A model generated the notes under the pieces. The model saw nothing but the letters and a program-made list of their open reading frames with translations, had not been told where the DNA came from and did no database searches. From NCBI RefSeq assembly GCF_042263505.1, contig NZ_JBHKFI010000020.1, forward strand, positions 17,197 to 81,196: DNA of 64,000 bases, read 5' to 3'. The DNA is from Bacillus_BE sp042263505 (GTDB lineage Bacteria > Bacillota > Bacilli > Bacillales > Cytobacillaceae). The translations under genes were made by a program, and so were the position numbers. Positions 53,459-60,713 of this stretch are shown here, piece by piece; position 1 is the stretch's first letter; each line of letters begins with the position of its first letter.

Positions 53459-53533
53459 TTAACAAAAGATGATTGCTCTACATAATCTTTTGGTTCTATT
53501 CATTTATCATTTTAAATTCTGGAGGGACTAGAC

Positions 53534-54865
53534 ATGGCACAAACAGTTACAAACACCTATTTTGGAAGCGTAAACAAAGTAGCTTTTGAAGGAAAAGGTT
53601 CTAATAATCCTTTAGCTTTTAAATACTACAACCCAGAAGAAGTCATCGGCGGAAAAACAATGAAAGAACTTTTACGTTTTTCAGTTGCTTATTGGCACAC
53701 ATTTACAGCTGATGGAAGCGACCCATTTGGAGCAGCAACCATGCAAAGACCATGGAATCATTTAACAGGAATGGATTTAGCAAGAGCAAGAGTAGAAGCA
53801 GCATTCGAATTATTTGAAAAATTAGGTGTTCCGTACTTCGCTTTCCATGATCGCGATATTGCACCTGAAGGCAGTAATTTAAGTGAAACGAATAAAAATT
53901 TAGATGCAATTCTTGAAATGATTCAAGATTATATGAAAACAAGCAAAACAAAATTATTATGGAATACGGCTAATATGTTTACAAATCCTCGCTTTGTTCA
54001 CGGTGCAGCAACATCTTCTAATGCAGATGTATTCGCTTACGCAGCAGCACAAGTGAAAAAAGGGTTGGAAACAGCAAAATTATTGGGCGCAGAAAACTAT
54101 GTGTTCTGGGGTGGACGCGAAGGCTATGAAACTCTATTAAATACAGATATGAAGCTTGAACTTGATAACTTAGCTAGATTCATGCACATGGCTGTAGATT
54201 ATGCAAAAGAAATTGGATTTACTGGTCAATTCTTAATTGAACCAAAACCAAAAGAACCAACAACACATCAATATGATACAGATGCCGCAACAACGATTTC
54301 TTTCTTAAAACAATATGATTTAGATCCATACTTTAAATTAAATCTTGAAGCCAACCATGCAACATTAGCAGGTCATACATTTGAACACGAATTACGCGTT
54401 GCGAGAACTGCCGGGTTCCTTGGATCTGTAGATGCGAACCAAGGTCACCCAATGCTCGGATGGGATACAGATGAATTCCCAACTGATTTATATTCTACTA
54501 CTCTAGCAATGTATGAAATTCTGCAAAATGGCGGCTTAGGCAACGGTGGATTAAACTTCGATGCGAAAGTAAGAAGAACTTCCTTTGAATTAGAAGATTT
54601 AGTATATGCTCATATTGCCGGTATGGATGCATTTGCAAGAGGATTGAAAGTAGCGAATAAATTAATCGAAGATCGTGTATTTGAAGACGTCATTCGTGAA
54701 CGCTACAGCAGTTATACTAAAGGAATTGGCCTTGAAATTGTTGAAGGACGTGCAAACTTCCATACTCTTGAAGAATATGCATTAAATAACGGCACAATTA
54801 AAAATGTTTCAGGAAAACACGAACGCTTAAAAGCGATTTTAAACCAATACCTTCTTGAAGTTTAA
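53534..54865 (+). CDS. xylA: Xylose isomerase
   Basis: 443 residues, full length, with TGGAGGGA upstream. Family signatures: FHDRDIAPEG (His-Asp of the active site), YVFWGGREGYETLLNTD, LIEPKPKEPTTHQYD (metal Glu and Lys), NLEANHATLAGHTFEHEL, and VDANQGHPMLGWDTDEFP. It converts D-xylose to D-xylulose in the cytoplasm, first step of the xylose pathway. Under control of XylR and CcpA through the sites just upstream. Confidence 0.98.
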   Translation: MAQTVTNTYFGSVNKVAFEGKGSNNPLAFKYYNPEEVIGGKTMKELLRFSVAYWHTFTADGSDPFGAATMQRPWNHLTGMDLARARVEAAFELFEKLGVPYFAFHDRDIAPEGSNLSETNKNLDAILEMIQDYMKTSKTKLLWNTANMFTNPRFVHGAATSSNADVFAYAAAQVKKGLETAKLLGAENYVFWGGREGYETLLNTDMKLELDNLARFMHMAVDYAKEIGFTGQFLIEPKPKEPTTHQYDTDAATTISFLKQYDLDPYFKLNLEANHATLAGHTFEHELRVARTAGFLGSVDANQGHPMLGWDTDEFPTDLYSTTLAMYEILQNGGLGNGGLNFDAKVRRTSFELEDLVYAHIAGMDAFARGLKVANKLIEDRVFEDVIRERYSSYTKGIGLEIVEGRANFHTLEEYALNNGTIKNVSGKHERLKAILNQYLLEV

Positions 54866-54913
54866 TATGGTAAAAAGCTTGTTCTAAAAACAAAAATAAG
54901 CTTTCTCCTTCTT

Positions 54914-54964
54914 AAAGGACCCGTTAATGGTCATGTCTATTTCATCAGCACGGGTCCTTTCTTC
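54914..54964 (+). terminator. Terminator after xylA
   Basis: AAAGGACCCGT pairs with ACGGGTCCTTT across a 25-base loop, then CTTCT. It separates xylA from the transporter gene. Confidence 0.7.
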
Positions 54965-55031
54965 TAGATTAATTAGTACAACTTAAAATCATTAGTTTAT
55001 ACCTCGCGCACTAAATAAAAAGGAGGATAAG

Positions 55032-55067
55032 ATGGATTCTTTTCACCTTTGGGTTGACTTCGGTTGA
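55032..55067 (+). CDS. Eleven-codon ORF with strong SD before the transporter
   Basis: AGGAGG (55021-55026) lies six bases before ATG; the peptide is MDSFHLWVDFG. It sits between the xylA terminator and the cre site of the transporter, so it may be a leader peptide or the start of a lost gene. Speculative. Confidence 0.3.
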   Translation: MDSFHLWVDFG

Positions 55068-55079
55068 TTTTAGCAATTT

Positions 55080-55099
55080 TGAAAGCGCTCTTTTATAAT
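55080..55099 (+). promoter_or_regulatory. cre site and -10 of the xylose transporter promoter
   Basis: TGAAAGCGCTCTTT (55080-55093) fits a CcpA cre site and runs into TATAAT (55094-55099). A second, separate catabolite-controlled promoter for the transporter-kinase-epimerase genes is likely; a clear -35 is not seen. Confidence 0.6.
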
Positions 55100-55182
55100 G
55101 CTTGGTCGATATTGAATAGAATGATCAGCAATATAACTGAAGTCCATTTTAGTCCAAGAAGAGATCTATCTTTATAACGACT

Positions 55183-56574
55183 ATGGAACAAAAAGGAAAT
55201 TCTTTTTATTTGTTTGGAATCACTCTTGTCGCAGCTATCGGAGGTCTGCTTTTTGGTTATGATACAGCTGTCATTTCCGGAGCAGAAGAATCAATTAAAA
55301 AATATTTGATCGATAGTCAAGGTTTAGGTTCATTTATTCATGGTGCAACGATTTCAAGTGCTTTAATCGGTTGTATAATCGGAGGAATTATTTCAGGTTT
55401 TTTTGCCTCCCGGTTTGGAAGAAAAAATTCACTCATCTTTTCAGCTGCCTTTTTCCTAATTTCATCATTAGGTGCCGCGCATCCTGAGTTTTTATTTTTC
55501 ACCAAAGGAGATCCATCCATTGGCTTATTAATTGCTTTCAATATTTATCGTATACTAGGTGGAATTGGTGTTGGATTAGCATCTGCCGTATGCCCAATGT
55601 ATATCGGGGAAGTAGCACCAGCACATGTTCGAGGTCGTTTAGTGTCGTTTAACCAATTCATGATTATTCTTGGCATGTTAGTTGCTTACTTTGTCAACTT
55701 TTCAATCTCTCATGGAGAAACTCAAAGTTGGGTCGATGAAACAGGCTGGAGATATATGTTCCTTTCATGCGGGGTGCCGGCACTATTATTCGGGGTATTG
55801 CTCCTTATCGTTCCAGAAACACCTCGATATCTATTTCTGAAAAATCAAGACGATAAAGCCTTATCCATTTTAACGAAAATTAATGGATCTAAACAAGCAA
55901 ATGCCATTTTAAAGGAAATCAAAGAAACCATCGAGGATGTTGCCTCAGAGAAATTGTTCTTCTATGGAAAAACCGTTATTATTATTGGAATTTTAATATC
56001 AGTATTTCAACAATTTGTAGGGATCAATGTTGCATTATATTACGCACCAAGAATTTTCGAAAGCATGGGTGCTGGTAAGGATGCTTCGATGATCCAAACA
56101 ACTGTCATGGGACTAGTCAATGTAGTCTTTACCCTTGTTGCGATCATGACGGTTGATAAATGGGGGCGCAAACCATTATTAATTGTTGGTTCCATTGGAA
56201 TGGCGATTGGGATGATTGGTGTTAGCTCCATGGCATTCTTTGATGTGATTGGCGTTAGTACCTTAATTTTCATTATCATTTACACCGCTTCCTTCATGAT
56301 GTCTTGGGGACCCATTTGCTGGGTGTTAATCTCTGAAATATTTCCGAATAAAATTCGTGGTCAAGCAGTTGCAATTGCTGTTACAGCACAATGGGCGGCG
56401 AACTACTTTATTTCTTCCACTTATCCCGTGATGATGGAACATAGCAGCACATTGACCTATGGATTTTATGGATTAATGAGTATTCTTTCAGCGATCTTTG
56501 TATGGAAGTTTGTTCCTGAAACGAAGGGTAAGACTTTAGAGGAAATGGAAGGAACTTGGACAAAAGTAGCTTAA
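55183..56574 (+). CDS. D-xylose/proton symporter (MFS sugar porter)
   Basis: 463 residues, 12 membrane helices. Sugar-porter signatures: GGLLFGYDTAVISGA, RFGRKNSLI, RILGGIGVGLASAVCPMYIG EVAP, VPETPRYLF, QQFVGINVALYYAPRIFE, DKWGRKPLL, and PETKGKTLEEME. These fit the XylE/XylT/AraE group. It imports D-xylose with a proton. The start ATG 55183 has no strong ribosome binding site, so expression may depend on translation of the upstream leader. It lies between xylA and xylB. Confidence 0.9.
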   Translation: MEQKGNSFYLFGITLVAAIGGLLFGYDTAVISGAEESIKKYLIDSQGLGSFIHGATISSALIGCIIGGIISGFFASRFGRKNSLIFSAAFFLISSLGAAHPEFLFFTKGDPSIGLLIAFNIYRILGGIGVGLASAVCPMYIGEVAPAHVRGRLVSFNQFMIILGMLVAYFVNFSISHGETQSWVDETGWRYMFLSCGVPALLFGVLLLIVPETPRYLFLKNQDDKALSILTKINGSKQANAILKEIKETIEDVASEKLFFYGKTVIIIGILISVFQQFVGINVALYYAPRIFESMGAGKDASMIQTTVMGLVNVVFTLVAIMTVDKWGRKPLLIVGSIGMAIGMIGVSSMAFFDVIGVSTLIFIIIYTASFMMSWGPICWVLISEIFPNKIRGQAVAIAVTAQWAANYFISSTYPVMMEHSSTLTYGFYGLMSILSAIFVWKFVPETKGKTLEEMEGTWTKVA

Positions 56575-56593
56575 TCCAATTGAATAGAGGCAG

Positions 56594-56629
56594 GCGCTAT
56601 CCTTATTAAACTCATGGGATAGCGTTTTA
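56594..56629 (+). terminator. Terminator after the xylose transporter
   Basis: CGCTATCC (56595-56602) pairs with GGATAGCG (56617-56624), then TTTTAC. Probably partial, allowing some read-through to xylB. Confidence 0.65.
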
Positions 56630-56700
56630 CACATCATTTTTATAAGGACAAAGACAGTTGAAAATTCACTACATCTGAGTTTAAAGTGAGGAGAAAACAC

Positions 56701-58224
56701 ATGAAATACGTAATTGGAGTCGATTTAGGAACAAGTTCAGTCAAGGTTCTTCTTGTCAATCAGCTAGGAGAAGTTCAATATTCCGTCTCTAAAGATTATC
56801 CATTAATCCATAAACAGCCGGGATATAGTGAACAAAAACCCGAAGACTGGGTTGATAAAACCATTGACGCTTTAAAACAGCTAGTGTCAGAAGCAAACGT
56901 TCAGGCAGAGGATATTGAGGGGCTAAGCTTTTCCGGTCAGATGCATGGTTTAGTCTTACTTGATGAGCAATATGAAGTGATTCGCGATGCCATTTTATGG
57001 AATGATACGAGAACCACTCCTCAATGCAAAAAAATCGATCAGCAGCTTGGAGGCAAGTTGCTAGAAATTACGAAGAACCCCGCTTTAGAAGGGTTTACTT
57101 TACCTAAAATTTTGTGGGTAAAAGAAAATGAACCAGTAAACTTAGACAAGGCGAAGGTGTTCTTACTTCCAAAGGATTACTTGCGGTATCGCTTAACGGG
57201 AAAAATTCATATGGAATATTCCGATGCAGCAGGGACTCTTCTATTAGACGTTGTCAATAAATCCTGGAGTTCTGAAATTTTACGAACATTTGAAATTCCG
57301 GCTGAAATCTGTCCTCCATTAGTGGAAACAGAAGACTTGGTCGGCACCATCTTACCTGAAGTGGCTGAAAAAACAGGACTATCACAGGAAACAAAGGTTT
57401 TCGCAGGCGGAGCGGATAATGCTTGCGGTGCTATTGGTGCAGGGATTTTATCAGAAGGTACTGCCCTTTGTAGCATCGGTACATCAGGCGTATTCCTTTC
57501 TTATGAAGAAAATAAAAATAAGAACTATGGAGGTAAGGTTCATTTATTCAATCATGGACAAAAGGATACCTATTATACAATGGGTGTGACGCTTGCGGCT
57601 GGTTATAGTTTAACCTGGTTTAAAGAAACATTTGCAAAGGATAAATCTTTTGACAGTCTTTTAGAAGAAGCAGCAAAATCTACCGTTGGAGCGCGAGGAC
57701 TTATTTTTACCCCTTATCTTGTTGGTGAAAGAACTCCTTATGCAGATGCCAAGATTCGAGGAACATTCACTGGAATTGACGGTTCACATAATCTAGGTGA
57801 TTTTACCCGTGCTGTTATAGAAGGAATCGTATTCTCAATCAATGAGAGTGTTGAGATTTTCCGTAATTATGAAAAAACAATCAATACCGTCATTTCTATA
57901 GGTGGTGGAGCTAAGAGTGAATTATGGCTTCAAATTCAAGCGGATGTCTTTAATGCAAAAGTACTGAAACTGCAAAACGAGCAAGGACCTGGAATGGGCG
58001 CAGCCATGATCGCAGCGGCGGGACTTGGTTGGTTCTCATCCCTAAAGGAATGTGCGGAAGTATTTATTCAAGCAGATAAGGTGTACGAACCAAATCCTGA
58101 GAATGTTAAACGCTATAAAGAATTCTATCAAGTGTATAAAGATGTCTATCCACATACCGTTGCCATTAACCATCAATTATTTGATCTTCGCAATAGGAAT
58201 GAAGTTTTCGCTGAAACAAACTAA
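56701..58224 (+). CDS. xylB: Xylulokinase
   Basis: 507 residues from the ATG at 56701 with GAGGAGAAAA upstream. FGGY-kinase motifs: VIGVDLGTSSVKVLLVNQLG (phosphate 1), SFSGQMHGLVLLD, ILWNDTRT, KDYLRYRLTG, AGGADNACGAIGAGI, and the adenosine loop SIGGGAKSELWLQIQADVFN. It phosphorylates D-xylulose with ATP to xylulose-5-phosphate, which enters the transketolase reactions. Confidence 0.97.
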   Translation: MKYVIGVDLGTSSVKVLLVNQLGEVQYSVSKDYPLIHKQPGYSEQKPEDWVDKTIDALKQLVSEANVQAEDIEGLSFSGQMHGLVLLDEQYEVIRDAILWNDTRTTPQCKKIDQQLGGKLLEITKNPALEGFTLPKILWVKENEPVNLDKAKVFLLPKDYLRYRLTGKIHMEYSDAAGTLLLDVVNKSWSSEILRTFEIPAEICPPLVETEDLVGTILPEVAEKTGLSQETKVFAGGADNACGAIGAGILSEGTALCSIGTSGVFLSYEENKNKNYGGKVHLFNHGQKDTYYTMGVTLAAGYSLTWFKETFAKDKSFDSLLEEAAKSTVGARGLIFTPYLVGERTPYADAKIRGTFTGIDGSHNLGDFTRAVIEGIVFSINESVEIFRNYEKTINTVISIGGGAKSELWLQIQADVFNAKVLKLQNEQGPGMGAAMIAAAGLGWFSSLKECAEVFIQADKVYEPNPENVKRYKEFYQVYKDVYPHTVAINHQLFDLRNRNEVFAETN

Positions 58225-58244
58225 TCATAAAAGAGGGACTTTAG

Positions 58245-59270
58245 ATGAAGCTAACGGAGCGGATTTTTGGTGAATTAAACGGTAGAAAAGTGAAGGCTTA
58301 CACGATTGAAAACGAACGTGGCTTGGATATTACCGCTATAGAATACGGTTGTACCATTACAGAAATCAAAGTTCCCGATTTGAATGGAAAAAAGGAAAAC
58401 ATTGTTTTGGGTTTTGATACATTAGAGGAATATATTCAGTATAGTCCGTATTTTGGCTGCGTGATTGGCCGAAATGCAGGGAGGCTAGGACAAGCAACCT
58501 TTGAAATGGATGGAATTCCTTATCAACTTGAAAAGAATGATGGAGAAAATAATTTACATAGTGGATCAAATGGATTTCATCACGTCATTTGGAATTCTGT
58601 GATTGAGCAGAAGGAAGATGAAATTAGCATCCTATTTTCTTACATGAGTCGTGATGGTGAGGAAGGATTTCCTGGAAATCTCGATGTGAAGGTTGTCTAT
58701 ACGTTGACTAACGACAATGAGCTGATCATCTCTTACCATGCAAAATCTGACAAAAGAACGATTGTCAATCTCACCAATCATTCTTATTTCAATTTAAGCG
58801 GGAATTTGAAAAAAACGATATTGAATCATGAATTAACCATTGATAGTGAAGGTTTTCTGGAGTTAGATGATACGCTTATCCCTACAGGAAAAATCATACC
58901 AGTGGAAGGAACATCTTTTGATTTTCGCAGTAGCCATCCAGTCATTCAAGGAATTATGTCTGAACACCCACAAACAAAAATCGTAGGCGGAGGAATTGAT
59001 CATCCCTATCTTTTAAAACATCAACATTCACCAGACATCATTTTATTGGATAAAGAAAGTGGACGGAAACTGGAAATCGAAACCGAAGAACCCGCAGTTG
59101 TTTTCTACACCGGAAATATGTTGGAAAATACTTTTGCTATCAGAGGAAAACAATCAGAAAAACATTTAGGCTTGTGTCTTGAAACACAAAAGCTACCAAA
59201 TCAGATTCAGGATATTCGATTAGAAAAAGATCAAGCATACACTTCAAAGACAAAATACCTATTTTCTTAA
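58245..59270 (+). CDS. galM: Aldose 1-epimerase (mutarotase)
   Basis: 341 residues with AGAGGGAC upstream, 20 bp after xylB. Family hallmarks: CVIGRNAGRL, NNLHSGSNGFHHVIWN (catalytic His), NLTNHSYFNLSG (second His), GGGIDHPYLL and the C-terminal catalytic Glu in GLCLETQKLPN. It speeds up interconversion of alpha- and beta-sugar anomers; in this operon it probably supplies alpha-D-xylopyranose, the XylA substrate. Confidence 0.93.
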   Translation: MKLTERIFGELNGRKVKAYTIENERGLDITAIEYGCTITEIKVPDLNGKKENIVLGFDTLEEYIQYSPYFGCVIGRNAGRLGQATFEMDGIPYQLEKNDGENNLHSGSNGFHHVIWNSVIEQKEDEISILFSYMSRDGEEGFPGNLDVKVVYTLTNDNELIISYHAKSDKRTIVNLTNHSYFNLSGNLKKTILNHELTIDSEGFLELDDTLIPTGKIIPVEGTSFDFRSSHPVIQGIMSEHPQTKIVGGGIDHPYLLKHQHSPDIILLDKESGRKLEIETEEPAVVFYTGNMLENTFAIRGKQSEKHLGLCLETQKLPNQIQDIRLEKDQAYTSKTKYLFS

Positions 59271-59281
59271 TAGAGGATTGG

Positions 59282-59314
59282 GGCTTCACCTAAAGAGAGG
59301 GTGAAGCTTTTTTG
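59282..59314 (+). terminator. Terminator of the xylose island
   Basis: GGCTTCACC-TAAAGAGA-GGGTGAAGC followed by TTTTTT. Confidence 0.85.
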
Positions 59315-59536
59315 GTTGTTTAGAAGATGGAAAGTATTTAAGGAACATCTTTTTTAATAAAAATAAGCTCATATTCGCTGTTTTATCGCAAAGATTTTTT
59401 GAAACCACATTTTAATCTCATATTGAGCATCTGATTCAAACTTGATTATTTTGGTATTCATTCTAGCTGTCTGAAAAGGTACTTTATTCGAAATTAATGG
59501 GCTTCAAAGTTAATTAAAAGGAGGGTGAACAAGAAA

Positions 59537-59750
59537 TATTCGCGAAAAATGAAATTTATTCGCGAAAATCCAAGGTTTATGCGCGACTTTTAAAATTTAT
59601 TCGCGAAAACAGCCAATTTATTCGCGAACGCTATTTTTATTCGCGATTTTGGAAAAATATTCGCGAAAAAGTTGAAATTCTCGCGAAAAATTCAGGTTAT
59701 TCGCGAAAAATGAAATTTACTCGCGAAATGATAAAAATATTCGCGAAAAA
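59537..59750. repeat. Phased array of eleven TTCGCGAA-type palindromes
   Basis: Octamer starts at 59539, 59559, 59580, 59600, 59621, 59640, 59660, 59680, 59700, 59720 and 59740: steps of 19-21 bp, two turns of B-DNA. Seven are exact TTCGCGAA. Variants are CTCGCGAA (59680, 59720), TTCGCGAT (59640) and TGCGCGAC (59580). A twelfth, TTCGTGAA, lies apart at 59790. The A/T-rich 12-13-bp gaps differ in sequence, so only the palindrome is conserved. Neither strand is coding and the steps are not multiples of three. Looks like an ordered protein-binding array. Confidence 0.9.
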
Positions 59751-59817
59751 GAGGCATCCTTTTTTCAAAAGAAGGCGTGAACGAGAGTATTCGTGAACGC
59801 TATTTTTACTAAAAACA

Positions 59818-59846
59818 GAAAACCCACTCTAAAAAGAATGGGTTTA
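59818..59846 (-). terminator. Terminator of yneK
   Basis: AAACCCA-CTCT and AGAA-TGGGTTT form a stem; read on the minus strand it follows the yneK stop codon, with a T-rich end. Confidence 0.6.
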
Positions 59847-60269
59847 AAAAAGATGCTGATAAGGCGCGATATCAACGTTATTTTCATTCAATTTTTTCTT
59901 TAAAAATTTATGGTCGCGCTTAGGAGTTGCTTGAATATATCCGCGTATGACTAAGTCCTCCGTGATTTTCTCGGCATGTTCCTTGAGGGCAAGTTCCCCA
60001 ATCTTTCCCGCTATTTTTTGCCGGGCGACATCGCGAAATAATTCGGGTACAGGACTGACTAAATCTTCAAGAAGGTGTTTTTGGTCATTATCCCAAAGAT
60101 GTTGGGTTTCACTTACATAATGCTCTTCCCAATCCATATCGGACTTTCCGTCTTCCTTTGGAAGCTTTTTGAAAAACTTGCGGAACATGAAAAAACCGCC
60201 AATGGCAAATGAGCCTACTAAAAACACGGCCCAAAATAAAACTAGCCAAAGAAACCATCCACCGTTCAT
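59844..60269 (-). CDS. yneK: DUF2621 membrane protein YneK
   Basis: 141 residues. An N-terminal helix (GWFLWLVLFWAVFLVGSFAI) anchors a cytoplasmic domain DWEEHYVSETQHLWDNDQKH, LVSPVPELFRDVARQKIAGK and KITEDLVIRGYIQATPKRDH. These are the conserved blocks of the YneK/DUF2621 family of Bacillaceae. In B. subtilis it follows yneJ directly; here the xylose island separates them. Function unknown. Confidence 0.88.
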   Translation of the reverse strand: MNGGWFLWLVLFWAVFLVGSFAIGGFFMFRKFFKKLPKEDGKSDMDWEEHYVSETQHLWDNDQKHLLEDLVSPVPELFRDVARQKIAGKIGELALKEHAEKITEDLVIRGYIQATPKRDHKFLKKKLNENNVDIAPYQHLF

Positions 60270-60591
60270 TCTATTTCACCTACAATATGTATATTTCCTT
60301 TTCTATTATAGACGTTAAGCTTGTTCTAAAACAAGAATTTCCTTTGGTTTCGGTATAAAAAGAGTACATCTATTTCACTTATTCATATAAAAGACGTCTA
60401 AATTATAAAAAGAAAGTAGGTCATTCATCCTAATAGACTTTAATATTATACTATAATTTTGCTATCTTCTAATGAAAACGTATTTTTCTAGAACATAAGG
60501 CAGGCTTTTTGTATATCGTGGAAGCTGATTAATGTCACCTTTAATATAACAGAAATTGTGGCGAAGAAACGAAAATAAGATATGTAAATCG

Positions 60592-60624
60592 AGAATGATT
60601 ACTTAAGTAGTCATTCTTTTTTTT
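60592..60624 (+). terminator. Strong hairpin in the leader region of the ribosomal protection gene
   Basis: AGAATGATTACTT and AAGTAGTCATTCT are fully paired (one G-T), then eight Ts. There is no gene on this strand upstream of it for over 1 kb, so it is either an attenuator for transcripts begun further upstream or the end of a small RNA. Confidence 0.7.
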
Positions 60625-60631
60625 GCAATCA

Positions 60632-60659
60632 TTGAACCCATAGAGGTAACTGTTATAAT
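60632..60659 (+). promoter_or_regulatory. Extended -10 promoter of the ribosomal protection gene
   Basis: TTGAAC (60632-60637), 16 bp, TATAAT (60654-60659) preceded by TGT (extended -10). Predicted start near 60666, giving a leader of about 45 nt. Confidence 0.6.
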
Positions 60660-60704
60660 TGGAATGACATCAAAATTGTTTGTTAAGGATTAGGAGTACC
60701 ATAA

Positions 60705-60713
60705 ATGATATGA
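60705..60713 (+). other. Two-codon upstream ORF overlapping the start of the GTPase
   Basis: ATG ATA TGA. Its ATG has the ideal spacing (8 nt) from TAGGAG (60691-60696), and its stop overlaps the ATG of the main gene (60710), whose own spacing of 13 nt is poor. Consistent with translational coupling through a minimal ORF. Confidence 0.5.

Noticed and set aside
59537..59798. CRISPR array
   Set aside because: The conserved unit is only 8-10 bp, gaps are 12-13 bp and A/T-rich, and there are no cas genes. Repeat and spacer sizes do not fit CRISPR.
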